A stretch of DNA of 64,000 nt, from positions 116,081,370-116,145,369 of the forward strand of contig CM055266.1 of NCBI GenBank assembly GCA_029237695.1, written 5' to 3'. The notes under the pieces were generated by a model. That model saw nothing but the letters and a program-made list of their open reading frames with translations, did no database searches and was not told the DNA's origin. Positions 21,180 through 31,424 of the stretch are shown here, in pieces. The DNA is from Conchocele bisecta. Its lineage: Eukaryota; Mollusca; Bivalvia; Lucinida; Thyasiridae. How positions within the stretch are numbered: position 1 is the first letter of the stretch; every line of letters begins with the position of its first letter. The position numbers were made by a program, and so were the translations under genes.

Positions 21180-21313
21180 CCGGGATGACAATGCACCTGT
21201 GGACCGGGGCTGAAGGTGTTGCCAACCTGCCGAACAGTAGCATGGCACCGCATCGTCTTGGACCGCACACTACACGACCAAGTAGTAGAAGACTGGTACT
21301 TCCGTTTTAAACC
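21180..21313 (-). CDS. MULE transposase exon 7: FLYWCH zinc finger core
   Basis: After acceptor TTTCAG at 21314 the exon reads 'KYQSSTTWSCSVRSKTMRCH' and later 'VHCHPGD'. These give the Cys, Cys, His, His ligands of a FLYWCH finger (W-x-C, R-C, H-x-H). No donor follows; at about 21180 the sequence passes into a common MITE-like repeat ('ctgatcaggatcttcac'). The exon end and donor were therefore probably lost to an insertion. FLYWCH domains bind DNA or protein in several transposase families. Confidence 0.75.
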
Positions 21314-21500
21314 CTGAAATTCAGAATTCTAGACATCATCGAGAAATAACATTTAGTGGGTTGATCGATATATTGTGAATAATAAACGGACTTATATTGG
21401 GAGTATAATTTGGTCCCCAGATATACGACCGACAGCCTGATCACATTAATTAATTTTTTGAGTGATTAACTCAATTTGTTGCTCGATTTGTTGAATTTAC

Positions 21501-21636
21501 CTTCACACCGTACGAGTAGCCATCTGACAAAACGAGGATTCGGCCGCCACGCTTACTGCCCTTCTCGTGCAGCTTGTACTGAACGGGGACATCTGGCAGT
21601 ATTGTGTCGTCGATGACGCCGTCGTCCACGTGAGAT
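21501..21636 (-). CDS. MULE transposase exon 6: start of the FLYWCH region
   Basis: 136 bases: one base finishing the previous codon plus 45 codons. The acceptor is TTTCAG and the donor GTAAAT. The end reads 'GRILVLSDGYSYGVK', the entry strand of a FLYWCH zinc finger. It continues in exon 7 with the Cys and His ligands. Confidence 0.75.
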
Positions 21637-21670
21637 CTGAAACAAACCGTTAAGTTGAGAAAAAAAAAAC

Positions 21671-21885
21671 ACGACAATCGTCATCGCTAAAATTATTTTG
21701 TTTAATTCATATTAGTCGACTGACTGATTGATTGATTGATTGATTGATTGACTGATTGGAGATGATCGAGCGATTGGTTGATTGTCCGATTGGCTCTACC
21801 CGGAACACGACAATCGTCATCGCTAAAATGATTTTGTTTAATTTATATTAGTCGACTGATTGATTGATTGATTGATTAAGTTAAG
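21671..21885 (+). repeat. Intronic duplication with TGAT microsatellites
   Basis: 'cgacaatcgtcatcgctaaa' occurs at about 21673 and 21807. Each copy is followed by 'attagtcgactga' and a GATT/TGAT run. The spacing is about 135 bp. Confidence 0.85.
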
Positions 21886-21893
21886 TTAAGTAC

Positions 21894-22084
21894 CTTTCAA
21901 CTGGCTCTACCCGGTCGTCGACGTCACGGTGTCCTACGTCGAACGAGGCGGCAAGATCGATCAATACGTCCTCGTCGTCGGGTAGCGCAGTCTGGTCAAT
22001 CACGTAGCCAGTGACGAAGCCCGTCGGCCAACCGTCGTCGTCGGGTAGCGCCGTCGACTCGAGTATTGGCAGAGCAATGTCGAT
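21894..22084 (-). CDS. MULE transposase exon 5: acidic linker
   Basis: 191 bases (63 codons plus two bases) between acceptor TTTTAG and donor GTACTT. It is Asp-rich, with an internal repeat of 'TALPDD' (two copies). The last two bases form Arg with the first base of exon 6, a phase match that supports both junctions. Confidence 0.7.
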
Positions 22085-22243
22085 CTAAAAGTCATACACA
22101 CATAGTTATCTTTACTTACTTATATTTACTTACCTTAATTGAATACTGCCGCTGCAACATAAACATGTGTAAACATTATACAATGGAACCTGACTGCAAC
22201 AATCTATTTCATGTATATTTAATTTCGTTTAATTGTGATTTAC

Positions 22244-22303
22244 CTCAATATCCATCATCTCCAGCTCCATCAAAGTCCGCTCTTGTGCGACAATGGACTC
22301 GCG
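22244..22303 (-). CDS. MULE transposase exon 4
   Basis: 20 codons between acceptor TTTTCAG and donor GTAAAT, phase 0 on both sides, encoding 'ESIVAQERTLMELEMMDIE'. It looks like a short helical charged segment. No domain was assigned, but it keeps the reading frame with exons 3 and 5. Confidence 0.65.
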
Positions 22304-22411
22304 CTGAAAATAGCAAAGAAAGTATGCACTATCACATATAGTAATAATTTCACATTATATGCAATAATACACTGTGAAGAGAACACCCGTAATTGCAAAA
22401 TGTTTAATTTT

Positions 22412-23060
22412 CATTACAGTCAAAATAATTATTCATGCGCACATCACAATATACTAAATGTGCATATGTATCAGCCGTGGAAGTGTAATAAATAGGATAT
22501 TCCATCTTACATGTTTGATGTGATGCATTTTTATTTTATACACGTACGTACCTCGTCAAAACGGACAGATGGCTCCAAGACGGGCGGCTCGTTGAATTCC
22601 CCGATCATCTGTAAACAAAAATTTCTAATTATATTTCCCCCCAAACTAATCATAAATCATAAATTATTCATTACAGTCACAACAAAAAAGTGTATTATTT
22701 CCGCTATTCAATATGTACTTTATACACGAAAAATGATTTATATCTCAAATTAGTTACAACGTTAGCTTACCTCGAATGTTTCAAAATAACTATTCATGCG
22801 CACATCACACTATACTAAATGTGCATATGTATCAGCCGTGGAAGTGTAATAAATAGGATATTCCATCTTACATGTTTGATGTTATGCATTTTTATTTTAT
22901 ACACGTACGTACCTCGTCGTGAATCATAAATTATTCATTACAGTCACAACAAAAAAGTGTATTATTTCCGCTATTCAATATGTACTTTATACGTTAGCTT
23001 ACCTCAAATGTTTCATCATCACGAACAGACGGTTCAAGGACGGGTGGCTCGTTGAATTCC
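22412..23060 (-). repeat. Local segmental duplication within the MULE introns
   Basis: About 22425-22740 and 22785-22998 share long runs, including 'tatgtatcagccgtggaag' and 'gtgtattatttccgctattc'. The duplication carried the linker exon (22552-22608 versus 23003-23107). The core of the repeat is related to sequence at 33165-33290. Confidence 0.85.
22552..22608 (-). CDS. MULE transposase exon 3b: duplicated linker exon
   Basis: 19 codons, acceptor TTTACAG, donor GTACGT, phase 0 on both sides, so it can be included or skipped without changing frame. It encodes 'EFNEPPVLEPSVRFDE'. It arose with the local segmental duplication 22412-23060. Whether it is spliced in is unknown. Confidence 0.6.
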
Positions 23061-23107
23061 GTGTCGTCGTCGTCGCTGTACAGGATAGTAAACGGCTCTT
23101 CAGGTTC
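23003..23107 (-). CDS. MULE transposase exon 3: acidic linker
   Basis: A 35-codon exon with acceptor GATGTAG and donor GTAAGC, both phase 0. It encodes an acidic linker with 'ILYSDDDDTEFNEPPVLEP'. It is paralogous to the exon at 22552-22608, which also has 'EFNEPPVLEPSVR'. Function: flexible linker between the two zinc fingers, by inference. Confidence 0.7.
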
Positions 23108-23217
23108 CTACATCAACAATGCATGTATTTATTGTATACATAGGTTCTATCATTTTGATTTATTGATTGCCACTCTGATTAACTGACCGATTAACTGACC
23201 GACTATACTTCAATTTA

Positions 23218-23537
23218 CCTGTCGAGTTGGGCACCGTATGGATATTGGGAACCTCACTAAAATGGTACACTGTTCTGTTTATTGCTACCCATAAATAACT
23301 GTTTACCTGTCGAGTTGGGTACTTCAATTTACCTGTCGAGGAGTTGGGCACCGTATGGATATTGGGAACCTCACTAAAATGGTACACTGTTCTGCTTAAT
23401 GCTACCCATAAATGACTGTTTACCTGTCAAGTTGGGCACTTCAATTTACCTGTCGAGTTGGGCACCGTATGGATATTGGGAACCTCACTAAAATGGTACA
23501 CTGTTCTGCTTAATGCTACCCATAAATGACTGTTTAC
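23218..23537 (-). repeat. Tandem repeats containing the 3' edge of exon 2
   Basis: Units include 'gttgggcaccgtatggatat' and 'ggtacactgttctg', with about 110-130 bp spacing. They contain copies of the exon 2 donor ('tttacctgtcgagttggg'), so several decoy donor sites exist downstream of exon 2. Confidence 0.8.
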
Positions 23538-23620
23538 CTGTCGAGTTGGGCACCGTACACAAGTGTACGGGATATGCCTCTTGTCAGCGATGGCTCTCCT
23601 ATACGTCTGGATAGCGATTC
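23538..23620 (-). CDS. MULE transposase exon 2: PHD-like zinc finger, second half
   Basis: The acceptor TTTCAG precedes 'GAATCGC'; the first two bases complete the codon begun in exon 1. The 27 residues end 'IPYTCVRCPTRQ', giving the last C-x2-C pair of the finger. The exon ends at a GTAAAC donor in phase 0. The exon's 3' edge and downstream intron are partly copied in a tandem array at 23218-23537. Confidence 0.8.
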
Positions 23621-23884
23621 CTGAAATAAAATAACGTGGATTAACATTTTGATTTGTCCAATTAAGTCATGGTTGATACGCATGAAATACAAATAAACAT
23701 GGCCAATTGATTGGGTATCTGGTGGGCAGTTTAAATCCCGGTCGGATTGTACAAAACTGAACCTTGTATTGTATTGTATTGATAACTGAATAATGCACTA
23801 AATTATTGTATCCCCCGGACTCCGTCGGGGGATACTATGGATTTGACAGCGCGCCGCGTCTGCGTCCGCCGCAGACACTTCTTG

Positions 23885-24490
23885 TCCGGAGCATAACTCG
23901 AACACCCTTTGGAATATTTTCATGAAACTTCACACATGCATAGACCACGACCCGAAGGTGTGTCGCGCACAAGAATGACAACTCTTGCATAGCTAATTTT
24001 TTAGTTATCTCCCTTTTTTGTTTCTCGGACTGATTTCGTGTCTGGAGCACAACTCCACCACCCTTTGGAATATTTTCATGAAACTTCACACATGCATAGA
24101 CCACGACCCAAAGGTGTGTCGCGCACAAGAATGACAACTCTTGCATAGCTAATTTTTGAGTTATCTCCCTTTTTTGTTTCGCGCACTGATTGACCATAAC
24201 TCGACCACCCTTTGGAATATTTTTATGAAACTTCACACATGCATAGACCACGACCCGAAGGTGTGTCGTGCACAAGAATGACAACTCTTGCATAGCTATT
24301 TTTTTAGTTATCTCCCTTTATTGTTTTCGCGCACTGATTTCCTGTCCGGAGCATAACTCGACCACCCTTTGGAATATTTTCATGAAACTTCACACATGCA
24401 TAGACCACGACCCGGAGGTGTGTCGCGCACAAGAATGACAACTCTTGCGTAGCTAATTTTTTAGTTATCTCCTTTTTTTGTTTTGCGCAC
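23885..24490 (-). repeat. Tandem repeat, 147-157 bp unit, four copies
   Basis: 'ccctttggaatattt' recurs near 23906, 24061, 24208 and 24366. Each unit also has 'cacacatgcatagaccacga' and 'tagttatctccctt'. The same unit reappears at 27020-27310 and in part at 25780-25860. Minus-strand open frames here translate the repeat and are not genes. Confidence 0.9.
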
Positions 24491-24659
24491 TCTACAAACT
24501 GGACAATAATGCATGAAGACCCGTTTTCTCGTCTGCTCTGTACACCTTTTCTCGTGTGCTCTGTACACCTTACCTGTAGAGAGAACAATAGAGACTGGGA
24601 GAACCATGTGCTAGCATGGGCTTGCATGTGCAAATGTCCAGTGCTTGACCACTGCTGAC

Positions 24660-25620
24660 CACAGGTAATTTATACAGGTAAATTACTACATTGGGTACTG
24701 TGCTGAAAATATTGTGGCATTATGTGGACCTGTGCAGATATATGTAGATAAATATAGGACTATTAAAAAAAAATCTGAGCTCCAGAAGCAAGCATTATTA
24801 TTTTTAGACTTTTTTTTTTTTTTTTCATTTTTTTTTCTTTTTTTTTCTTCTTTTTTTCTTCATTTTTTCATTTCATTTCATTTTTTTTTCTTCATTTTTT
24901 TCATTTTTTTTTTCTTTTAATTTTTTTTCATTTCATTTTTTTTCATTTTTATTTTTCATTTTTTTTTTCCATTTTTGTCTAGTAGCATAAGGTCGTAAGT
25001 GCTATATACAGACTATTCACCTGTGCATGTGCTAGCATGTGCAACTGACCACTGACCACTTACAGGTAATTTATACAGGTAAATGATTATACATGTATTA
25101 CATTTCCGTAAACTGTGTTGAAAATATTGTGGCAACATGTGGACCTGTATATATATGATATGTAGATAAATATAGGACTATTAAAAAATATTCTGGGCTC
25201 CAGTAGGGAGCATTATTCTTTTATTTTTTTTAAATTTAATTTTTTTTTTCCATTTTTTTTTTTACATTCTTTTTCCATTTTTTAACTGACCACTAACTTA
25301 TTACAGGTAATTTATACAGGTACATTATTACATTTCCGTAACTATTAACAAAAATTGTGGGCTCCAGTAGCGAGCATTATTATTTTATTTTTTTTTGTAT
25401 ATTACATTTCCGTAAACTGTGTTGAAAATATTGTGGCATTATGTGGACCTGTGCAGATATATGTAGATAAATATAGGACTATTAAAAAAAATTCTGGGCA
25501 AGCATTATTATTTTTATTTTTTTTTTAAAAAAAAAACATTTTTTTTTTTCAAATTCTTTTTCAATTTTTGTCTAGTAGCATAAGGTCGTAAGTGCTATAT
25601 ACAGACTATTATCATATAAT
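24660..25620 (+). repeat. Tandem A/T-rich array with poly-T blocks
   Basis: Repeated segments contain 'gtaatttatacaggta', 'tgtggacctgt' and 'ataaatataggactattaa', followed by T-rich runs. 'agtagcataaggtcgtaag' occurs at both 24982 and 25574 and is related to the palindrome at 53761-53838. The phenylalanine-rich frame at 24714-24920 is a composition artefact. Confidence 0.8.
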
Positions 25621-25623
25621 AAA

Positions 25624-25689
25624 ACAATTATTGACTAGTGAGCCATAGAATATAATCTGATATTCTATGGCTCACTAGTCAATAATTGT
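25624..25689. repeat. Perfect 29 bp inverted repeat with 8 base loop
   Basis: The arms start 'acaattattgactagtgag' and end with the exact reverse complement; the loop is 'taatctga'. It would extrude as a strong hairpin or mark a small MITE. Confidence 0.9.
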
Positions 25690-25854
25690 ATAATATGTTC
25701 GGGCCAGTGAAAATTGCTTTCGGGCCCAGGCTCGAGGTCAAGGCGGGACAAGGCGAGGCATCTGATTCCGCGGAATTCTTGTTTACTTATCTCCCTTTGC
25801 TGTTTCGTGCTCTGATTTTGTATCCAGAGCATAACTCGAACACCCTTTGGAATA

Positions 25855-26100
25855 TTTTTATGCCCCACCACGATAGTGGAGGGGCATTTAGTGTTACCCT
25901 TGTCCGTCCGTCCGTCCGCACACACGAATGGGTACTTGTTGTAAGCGTACGGGGATCTTATTGGGTAGGGTTAGGATAGTGTTGGGTACTCTTGTTGGGT
26001 ATTTTTATACAGTAAAAACCCAACAAGTATTCATTCGTAGGAACGTGCGTCCCGTCCTCCCGTCCGTCCGTCCGTCCGTCACAAAACTTTAACACTCGGG
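25855..26100 (+). repeat. Dispersed repeat beginning 'tgccccaccacgatagtgg'
   Basis: The self-complementary start followed by 'cgtccgtccgtccg' is one end of a dispersed element. Its reverse complement end recurs at about 46790-46822. Confidence 0.75.
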
Positions 26101-26940
26101 TAAATGTCTCATAATTTCTTCATCCTTCGACCGATCTGCTTCATATTTCATATACACATTGCTCTGATGGTTCACTACCGCCCTGTGCCAAATCCACGTT
26201 CGTCCTGCCCCCGGCAAGCCCAGGGTCAAGGTCACATACTTGGTGCTTCAAAAACTTTAACGCTCGGGTTAATATCTTATAATTTCTGTTTTCTTTCACG
26301 GATCAGCTTCATATTTCATATACACATTGCTCTAATGGTCCTCTACCGCCCTGTGCCAAATCCATTCGTCCTGCCCCCGCCAAGCCCAGGGTCAAGGTTA
26401 CATACTTGGTGCTTCAAAAACTTTAACATTCGGGTAAATATCTTATAATTTCTGTTTTCTTTCACGAATCAGCTTCATATTTCATATACGCATTGCTCTA
26501 ATGGTCCTCTACCGCCCTGTGCCAAATCCACGTTCGTTCTGCCCCCGCCAAGCCCAGGGTCAAGGTCACATACTTAGTGCTTCAAAAACTTTAACGCTCT
26601 GGTAAATATCTTATACTTTCTGTTTTCTTTCATGGATCATCTTCATATTTCATATACGCATTGCTCTAATGGTCCTCTACCGCCCTGTGCCACGTTCGTC
26701 CTGCCCCCGCCAAGCCCAGGGTTAACATCACATACTTAGTGCTTCAAAAACTTTAACGCTCAGGTAAATATCTTATAATTTCTGTTTTCTTTCACGGATC
26801 AGCTTCACATTTCATATATGCATTGCTCTAATGGTCCTCTACCGTCCTGTGCCAAATCCACGTTTGTCCTGCCCCCGCCAAGCCCAGGGTCAAGGTCACA
26901 TACTTGGTGCTTCAAAAACTTTAACTCTCAGGTAAAAGAA
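26082..26940 (+). repeat. Tandem repeat, 162-168 bp unit, five copies
   Basis: 'caaaaacttt' (CAAAACTTT in the first copy) begins at about 26082, 26249, 26415, 26583, 26745 and 26913, with spacings of 166-168 and one of 162. The units include 'ggtcctctaccgccctgtgc'. The repeated reading frames are shadows. Confidence 0.92.
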
Positions 26941-27570
26941 AATTTTGACTTGGAATTTGGCCTCATTTATATCAAAGCGATATGTGGGACATCCGTGTTC
27001 TATTAACACATTTTCTAGTTTATTAAACTTTACACATGCATAGAAGACGACCCAAAGGTGTGTCGCACGTAAGAATGACAACTCTTGCGTCGTTAATTTC
27101 TTAGTTATCTCCCTTTGTTGTTTCGTGCACTGATTTCGTGTCTGGAGCATAACTCGAACATCCTTTGGAATATTTTCATGAAACTTCACACATGCATAGA
27201 CCACAACCCTAAAGGTGTGTCACGCAAGAATGACAACTCTTGCATCACTAATTTTTTAGTTATCTCCCTTTGTTTTTTCCGTCACTGATTTTGTCTCCGG
27301 AGCATAACTCGAACACCCTTTTTTCAAACTACTTGTGTATCTGGGGAGGGGGATACACATGCGCTTGTCGACAAGCGTCCATTTCTAGTTTTTCTGGGAT
27401 GCATGAATAATAGCTTAATTGAGACATGTACATCATGTGATTTTGTACCTTCGGACATCTGCGTAATTTCACAATATACAAATTTTACAATATTGTTTCG
27501 TAATACAATTCAAAAGTTGACAATAATATCAGATTACGTTATCTGACGTTTTGGTCAACTTCAAACGTCA

Positions 27571-28230
27571 TTTACGGAAAATATCATAAATTTTGTACTC
27601 ACCGACATACTTACCTGTACCACATGTGCGATGAGTCCACCCGTGGCAGCCGTCACACTCGATACCGTGCTGGCGAGGACGTACGGAAGAAGAGCAGACA
27701 ATGCAGACGATGTCCATAACTTCTAAGTAGGATAGTATTTTTTAAGAAATATGTAATTTGCTATCTATCTATCATGCGTTCATAGAGAGAAGTGTGCTGC
27801 AATCAGATTTTGGAGTACTATTTATTGGTGATTTTGTTTGCCAATTACTTCCTAATTGCATGTTAGTTGTCTGTCACTTCACACCAGTGAAGGTAATCCT
27901 TACTAATATAGCTTAATTGGTGCGGCGATATTCTTTCACATGATAATGAAGCCAGAAATTAGGGCGGCGATATTCTTTCATATCAAACTGAAGCCATTAA
28001 GGGATTAACGCCTTCATGCTAATTTCTTACCAGTGTGGTAAACAGTGGTGGGCCAAGAGGCAGGTTGGGGTTCAATAAAAGAACACTAAGAAAGCAGGGG
28101 TTCAATAAAATAACAAATATCCTCATGCCACTAAACTCATTTGTCTTAGAAAATACATGTTCGCAATTTTATTTCAGATGTCATTTACGGAAAATATCAT
28201 AAATTTTGTACTCACCGACATACTTACCGA
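27571..28230 (-). repeat. Direct repeat of the exon 1 donor region
   Basis: 'cggaaaatatcataaatttt' followed by 'gtactcaccgacatactta' is found at about 27579-27614 and again at about 28191-28226. The second copy lies upstream of exon 1 and has lost the exon itself. The rest of 27720-28560 shows no gene; two related 'ggcgatattctttca' blocks occur near 27924 and 27963. Confidence 0.8.
27615..27717 (-). CDS. MULE transposase exon 1: PHD-like zinc finger, first half
   Basis: ATG at 27717. The exon encodes 34 residues plus one base, ending at a GTAAGT donor. It shows 'CIVCSSSVRPRQHGIECDGC' (C-x2-C, then C-x2-C) and 'HGWTHRTCGT' (H-x2-C), the metal ligands of a PHD/FYVE-like finger. Family members with this N-terminus usually carry FLYWCH and MULE domains. 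The partial last codon is completed by exon 2 (phase 1), supporting the splice. The donor and following intron sequence are duplicated at 28183-28227. Confidence 0.8.
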
Positions 28231-28561
28231 TCATAGAATATTCATACATTATACATGGAAATATACAGTGAAATATCTCCAAGCTATTCTCTAAATACTA
28301 TATAAAAACAAATATATATATATAAACTCGATTTTCTCTGGATTCGTCTATATCCTTGGATTGAAGAACCGTGTGCATCTGAAATAAGAAACATGTCGTT
28401 AGAAATTTTAACATTAATACTATCAATGACTAATTAATACACATCATACTATCATGCATTATCATATTATATATATAATTCGCCTACTATATAATAATGT
28501 ACATATTTCCCGTTTTCAATTCACCTTCTCATTATATCATACTATATATATTTCCCGTTTA

Positions 28562-28681
28562 CAAATAGGGGCGAAACGACTCGACCTGACCATACATATA
28601 TCACATTTTCGACCAGGGCGAAACGACCCGGTGCGAAACGACCCGGGGCGAACAGGTAACATGGGCGAAACGACCCGACAC
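28562..28681 (-). repeat. Right TIR of the MULE
   Basis: Units of 'gggcgaaacgacccg' with variants face the opposite way to the left TIR. A degenerate third block of related sequence lies outside the element at about 28845-28912. Confidence 0.8.
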
Positions 28682-28691
28682 CGAATATGCG

Positions 28692-29500
28692 ATAATGGCG
28701 GAATCTAATGACGCTCATAAATCGTATCTAGCAACCAATTGGGTTACAGAAAATGCTGTCAAATACTGTGCTCTGTAACCCGGTCTACAATAGGCAGCAT
28801 TGTCATTAACGCGACAATCTGGGTACCAGTAACGACGGTCCTGGTCCGTTTCGCATCGCAACCCATTCGCTCCCCGGGTTGTTTTATCCTTATTCCCGTC
28901 CGTCTCGGGTCGCTGTATTCAACGCATACTGATGATATTTTAGTTTTGAATATATATGTGATTGATGATGAATATGAACATTTGTTCCGATTGTAAACGG
29001 AACAGAACCAAAGTCTTTCGTAACTGTCCGCTTCCCTAAATCCTGACCTGAACACCTCTGGCCTTGAGTTACCACCCACCGATTTCCCAAAACCTTTTCT
29101 ATTTTGTCCTGAATCCTTCAACAAATACTTCTAGAGAATAGAATGATCCAAATCATTAGTGCTGTCCCCCCAAGATTTTAAACCAAGTTCAATCATTCTC
29201 AACCAAGAGGCATACAAGGTTTTGATTCCTTCCAATGAATAAATAGAAGAAAAATAGACCAATTTCTTTAATAAAGCTAATCTGCCGATTTGTTCAATAC
29301 TTGAAATTTCATCGCCCAAAATAATTTCCAGGTTGCTACCAATAATTTAAAGTCTAGCTTCTCAAAATCAATTGCCTTATTAATATATTCGAATTGCAAA
29401 TGTGCATGGGGCCATTTTTGTGGGTACCTAACTCTATCAGATGATTTTGCACTAATTCCTGATTCGTATATGCCTGTTTGAAAAAACAGGACGTATTTAA
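28692..29500. other. Right flank of the MULE, no gene recognised
   Basis: It includes a degenerate TIR-like block (about 28845-28912). Several 60-120 codon minus frames have no recognisable motif. Confidence 0.5.
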
Positions 29501-29519
29501 TGTATTCATCTTTTACGGG

Positions 29520-30245
29520 CGGGCGGGCACAGCTTGTCCACGCAATAACTAGAGTGCTACTTGACGGATTGTAACCAAATTTGGTATACATGTTTATCAC
29601 GGCAAGCCCAAGAAGCCTATTGATTTTCAAAACTTTCCGATGACTTATCTCCCTTTGGCGGCCATTTTAATTTTTTGCACTGTATCCTTGTCCACGCAAT
29701 AACTCAAGTTCTACTTCACCGCTTGTAACCAAATTCGGTATACATGTTTATCACGGCAAGACGAAGAAGCCTATTGATTTTGAAAAATTTCCGATGACTT
29801 ATCTCACCTTGACGGCCATTATTAATTTTCGCACTCTGTATCCTTGTCCACACAATAACTCAAGTTCTACATCACCGATCAAAACCAAATTCGGTATACA
29901 TGTTTATCATGGCAAGACAAAGCCTATTGATTTTGAAAGATTTCCGATGCTTACCGGTATCTCTCCTTGGCAGCCATTTGTAATGTTCGCACTCTGTATC
30001 CTTGTCCATGCAATAACTCCAAGTTCTACTTGACCCATCATAACCAAATTCGGTATACATGTTTATCACGGCAAGGCGAAGAAACCTATTGAATTTGAAA
30101 AATTTCCAATGACTTATCTCCCTTTGGCGACCATTTTTAATTTTCGGACTGTATCCTTGTCCACGCAATAAGTCGAATTCTACTTGACAGATCGTAACCA
30201 AATTTGGTTTGCATGTTTATCACGTCAAGGTGAGTTATCTCCCCT
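29520..30245 (+). repeat. Tandem repeat, 153-162 bp unit, about five copies
   Basis: 'cctattga' recurs at 29616, 29770, 29923 and 30085, with 'ccaaattcggtatacatg' and 'tgtatccttgtcca' in each unit and a partial fifth copy to 30245. Two related units in reverse orientation lie at 60061-60350. Confidence 0.9.
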
Positions 30246-30289
30246 TGTTGACTGGCCTTGCCTTGATGGGCGTATATTGTGAACTTCGG

Positions 30290-30790
30290 CACTCTTGTTT
30301 CCCTTTAGATTTGCTATTATGTTTCCTACTATGAGCATATTCTACCCGATCACTGTCACTCGATTTTTAGTCCGAACTATCGGATCCAGAGCTTTCCTCC
30401 TCAGAAGAAAGCAAACCATACTGTTTTGTGTGCTTCTTAGCCTTATTACAGTTTCTTGTTTTTCCTTAAATCGTTAAGTGTGATTATGTCGTCTCTAGCA
30501 TGTGAAGGGGGGTCTCTCTAACATTGCACTTATTAGTGTCTAATGCACCGGAGTCTGGCTGTAAAAGTTTACCTGCACAAAACTTTGCCTTCTCTTCCTC
30601 CGCTGCCCTTCCCTTTCTCTATCCGTGCCAGCAGCTCCTCCCGTTCCTTCTGTGCCTCATTTCCTGTGAAATTTCGGGCATACTCGAAAATATTTTGTCT
30701 TGCCTTTAAGGTAGTTGTAAAGGAGTGTTAGTGAACTTCTCTCTGATGATTTAGGGCTTGTAGCCTTATCAATCAGATATAAAACCACAA
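30290..30790 (-). pseudogene. Decayed coding sequence, unrecognised
   Basis: Pieces in different minus frames look protein-like. 'NIFEYARNFTGNEAQKERE' is followed by a Lys/Glu-rich segment, 'KLLQPDSGALDTNKCNV', then a basic and Ser/Asp/Glu-rich stretch containing 'YGLLSSEEESSGSDSSD'. At least two frame changes and two stops separate them. The style is that of a transposon ORF or a nuclear protein with a charged tail. I do not recognise the family. Confidence 0.35.
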
Positions 30791-31142
30791 GAACTTTCAG
30801 GCTTTCAGATGTTGATGATCCTAGACCATTAAGTATGGTACCCTTGTAGGGAATGGCCGAGAAAGAACAGCATCCGTCCATGAACCGTTTCAATGATGTT
30901 AGCATCGGGTTTTCCTGCCAGCTCCCTGGCCCATAGCATCTAGGTTCTTGATGACAGACACAAGCCATGTTGATGTGGAGGCCTCGGCCGTGAGGGTTGT
31001 CTCCTTTTCGCCTTATGCAACTAGATGTCTTGTGACAATATGTCACTGAGAATGCAAAGTCGCTTTGATAACGTTTCGGTTTTATTCCATTTTTATACAT
31101 ATGCATGATTTCTAATTTGGTTTTCGGACCTAATTTCCCCAT
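30791..31142 (-). pseudogene. Possible helix-turn-helix transposase N-terminus
   Basis: The 161-codon minus frame (31142-30657) begins 'GPKTKLEIMHMYKNGIKPK'. In an adjacent frame this leads to 'ISKRLCILSDILSQDI', a pattern like a helix-turn-helix of transposases. The rest of the frame has no recognised motif. It may form one decayed gene with 30290-30790. Low certainty. Confidence 0.3.
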
Positions 31143-31173
31143 ATTGGTATTTAAAACAACACACTATCAACAT

Positions 31174-31424
31174 TTAACCCTTGGACCGCTATCTTATTTT
31201 TTGTTGTCGTCTGCTGTTTATTTTCTATTTTCCATTTTTATCATCAAAAACATGCTTTGACAGCACTTTAGAATAATTTACAACATGCTTTGACAGCATT
31301 TCAGAATCAGTTCCATTGGAAATGATTCTGAAGTGCTGTCAAAACATGTTTTTATTGAGAAATAAGGCAAGATATAAAAGCAACATCAGACGACAATTGT
31401 TGTGAGTAGCGGTCTAAGGGTTAA
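31174..31424. mobile_element. piggyBac-like MITE (TTAA-flanked), 251 bp
   Basis: TTAA at 31174-31177 and 31421-31424. The termini 'CCCTTGGACCGC' and 'GCGGTCTAAGGG' are inverted. The centre is a hairpin containing 'catgctttgacagcac', with an extra duplicated segment in the left arm. Relatives lie at 35787-36581, 51520-51730, 52350-52514 and 56427-56626. Confidence 0.85.

Larger units (their letters stand above)
23815..27370. repeat. Composite repeat island filling MULE intron 1
   Basis: It begins with the inverted pair 'cccccggactccgtcggggg' and ends with 'ggggagggggataca'. It is made of two tandem families, T-rich low-complexity DNA and a palindrome (each listed separately). The island interrupts the intron only; flanking exons keep phase. 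Confidence 0.7.
19822..28681 (-). mobile_element. Mutator-like DNA transposon (MULE), 8860 bp, with TIRs and 10 bp target duplication
   Basis: Left terminus 'GTCCCGGGTCGTTTCGCCC' and the reverse complement of the right terminus 'GTGTCGGGTCGTTTCGCCC' match. 'CGAATATGCG' is present in direct orientation at 19812-19821 and 28682-28691, a 10 bp target duplication as expected of the Mutator superfamily (about 8-11 bp). The interior encodes a multi-exon minus-strand transposase with PHD-like and FLYWCH zinc fingers. Intron 1 carries 3.5 kb of inserted repeats. The central catalytic domain appears deleted, so the element is probably non-autonomous. Confidence 0.85.

Noticed and set aside
23885..24640. 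Minus-strand frames of 109-152 codons with internal repeats
   Set aside because: The peptide repeats mirror the DNA tandem unit, which also occurs in other frames and in introns.
24714..24920. Phenylalanine-rich frame
   Set aside because: Translation of T-rich low-complexity DNA.
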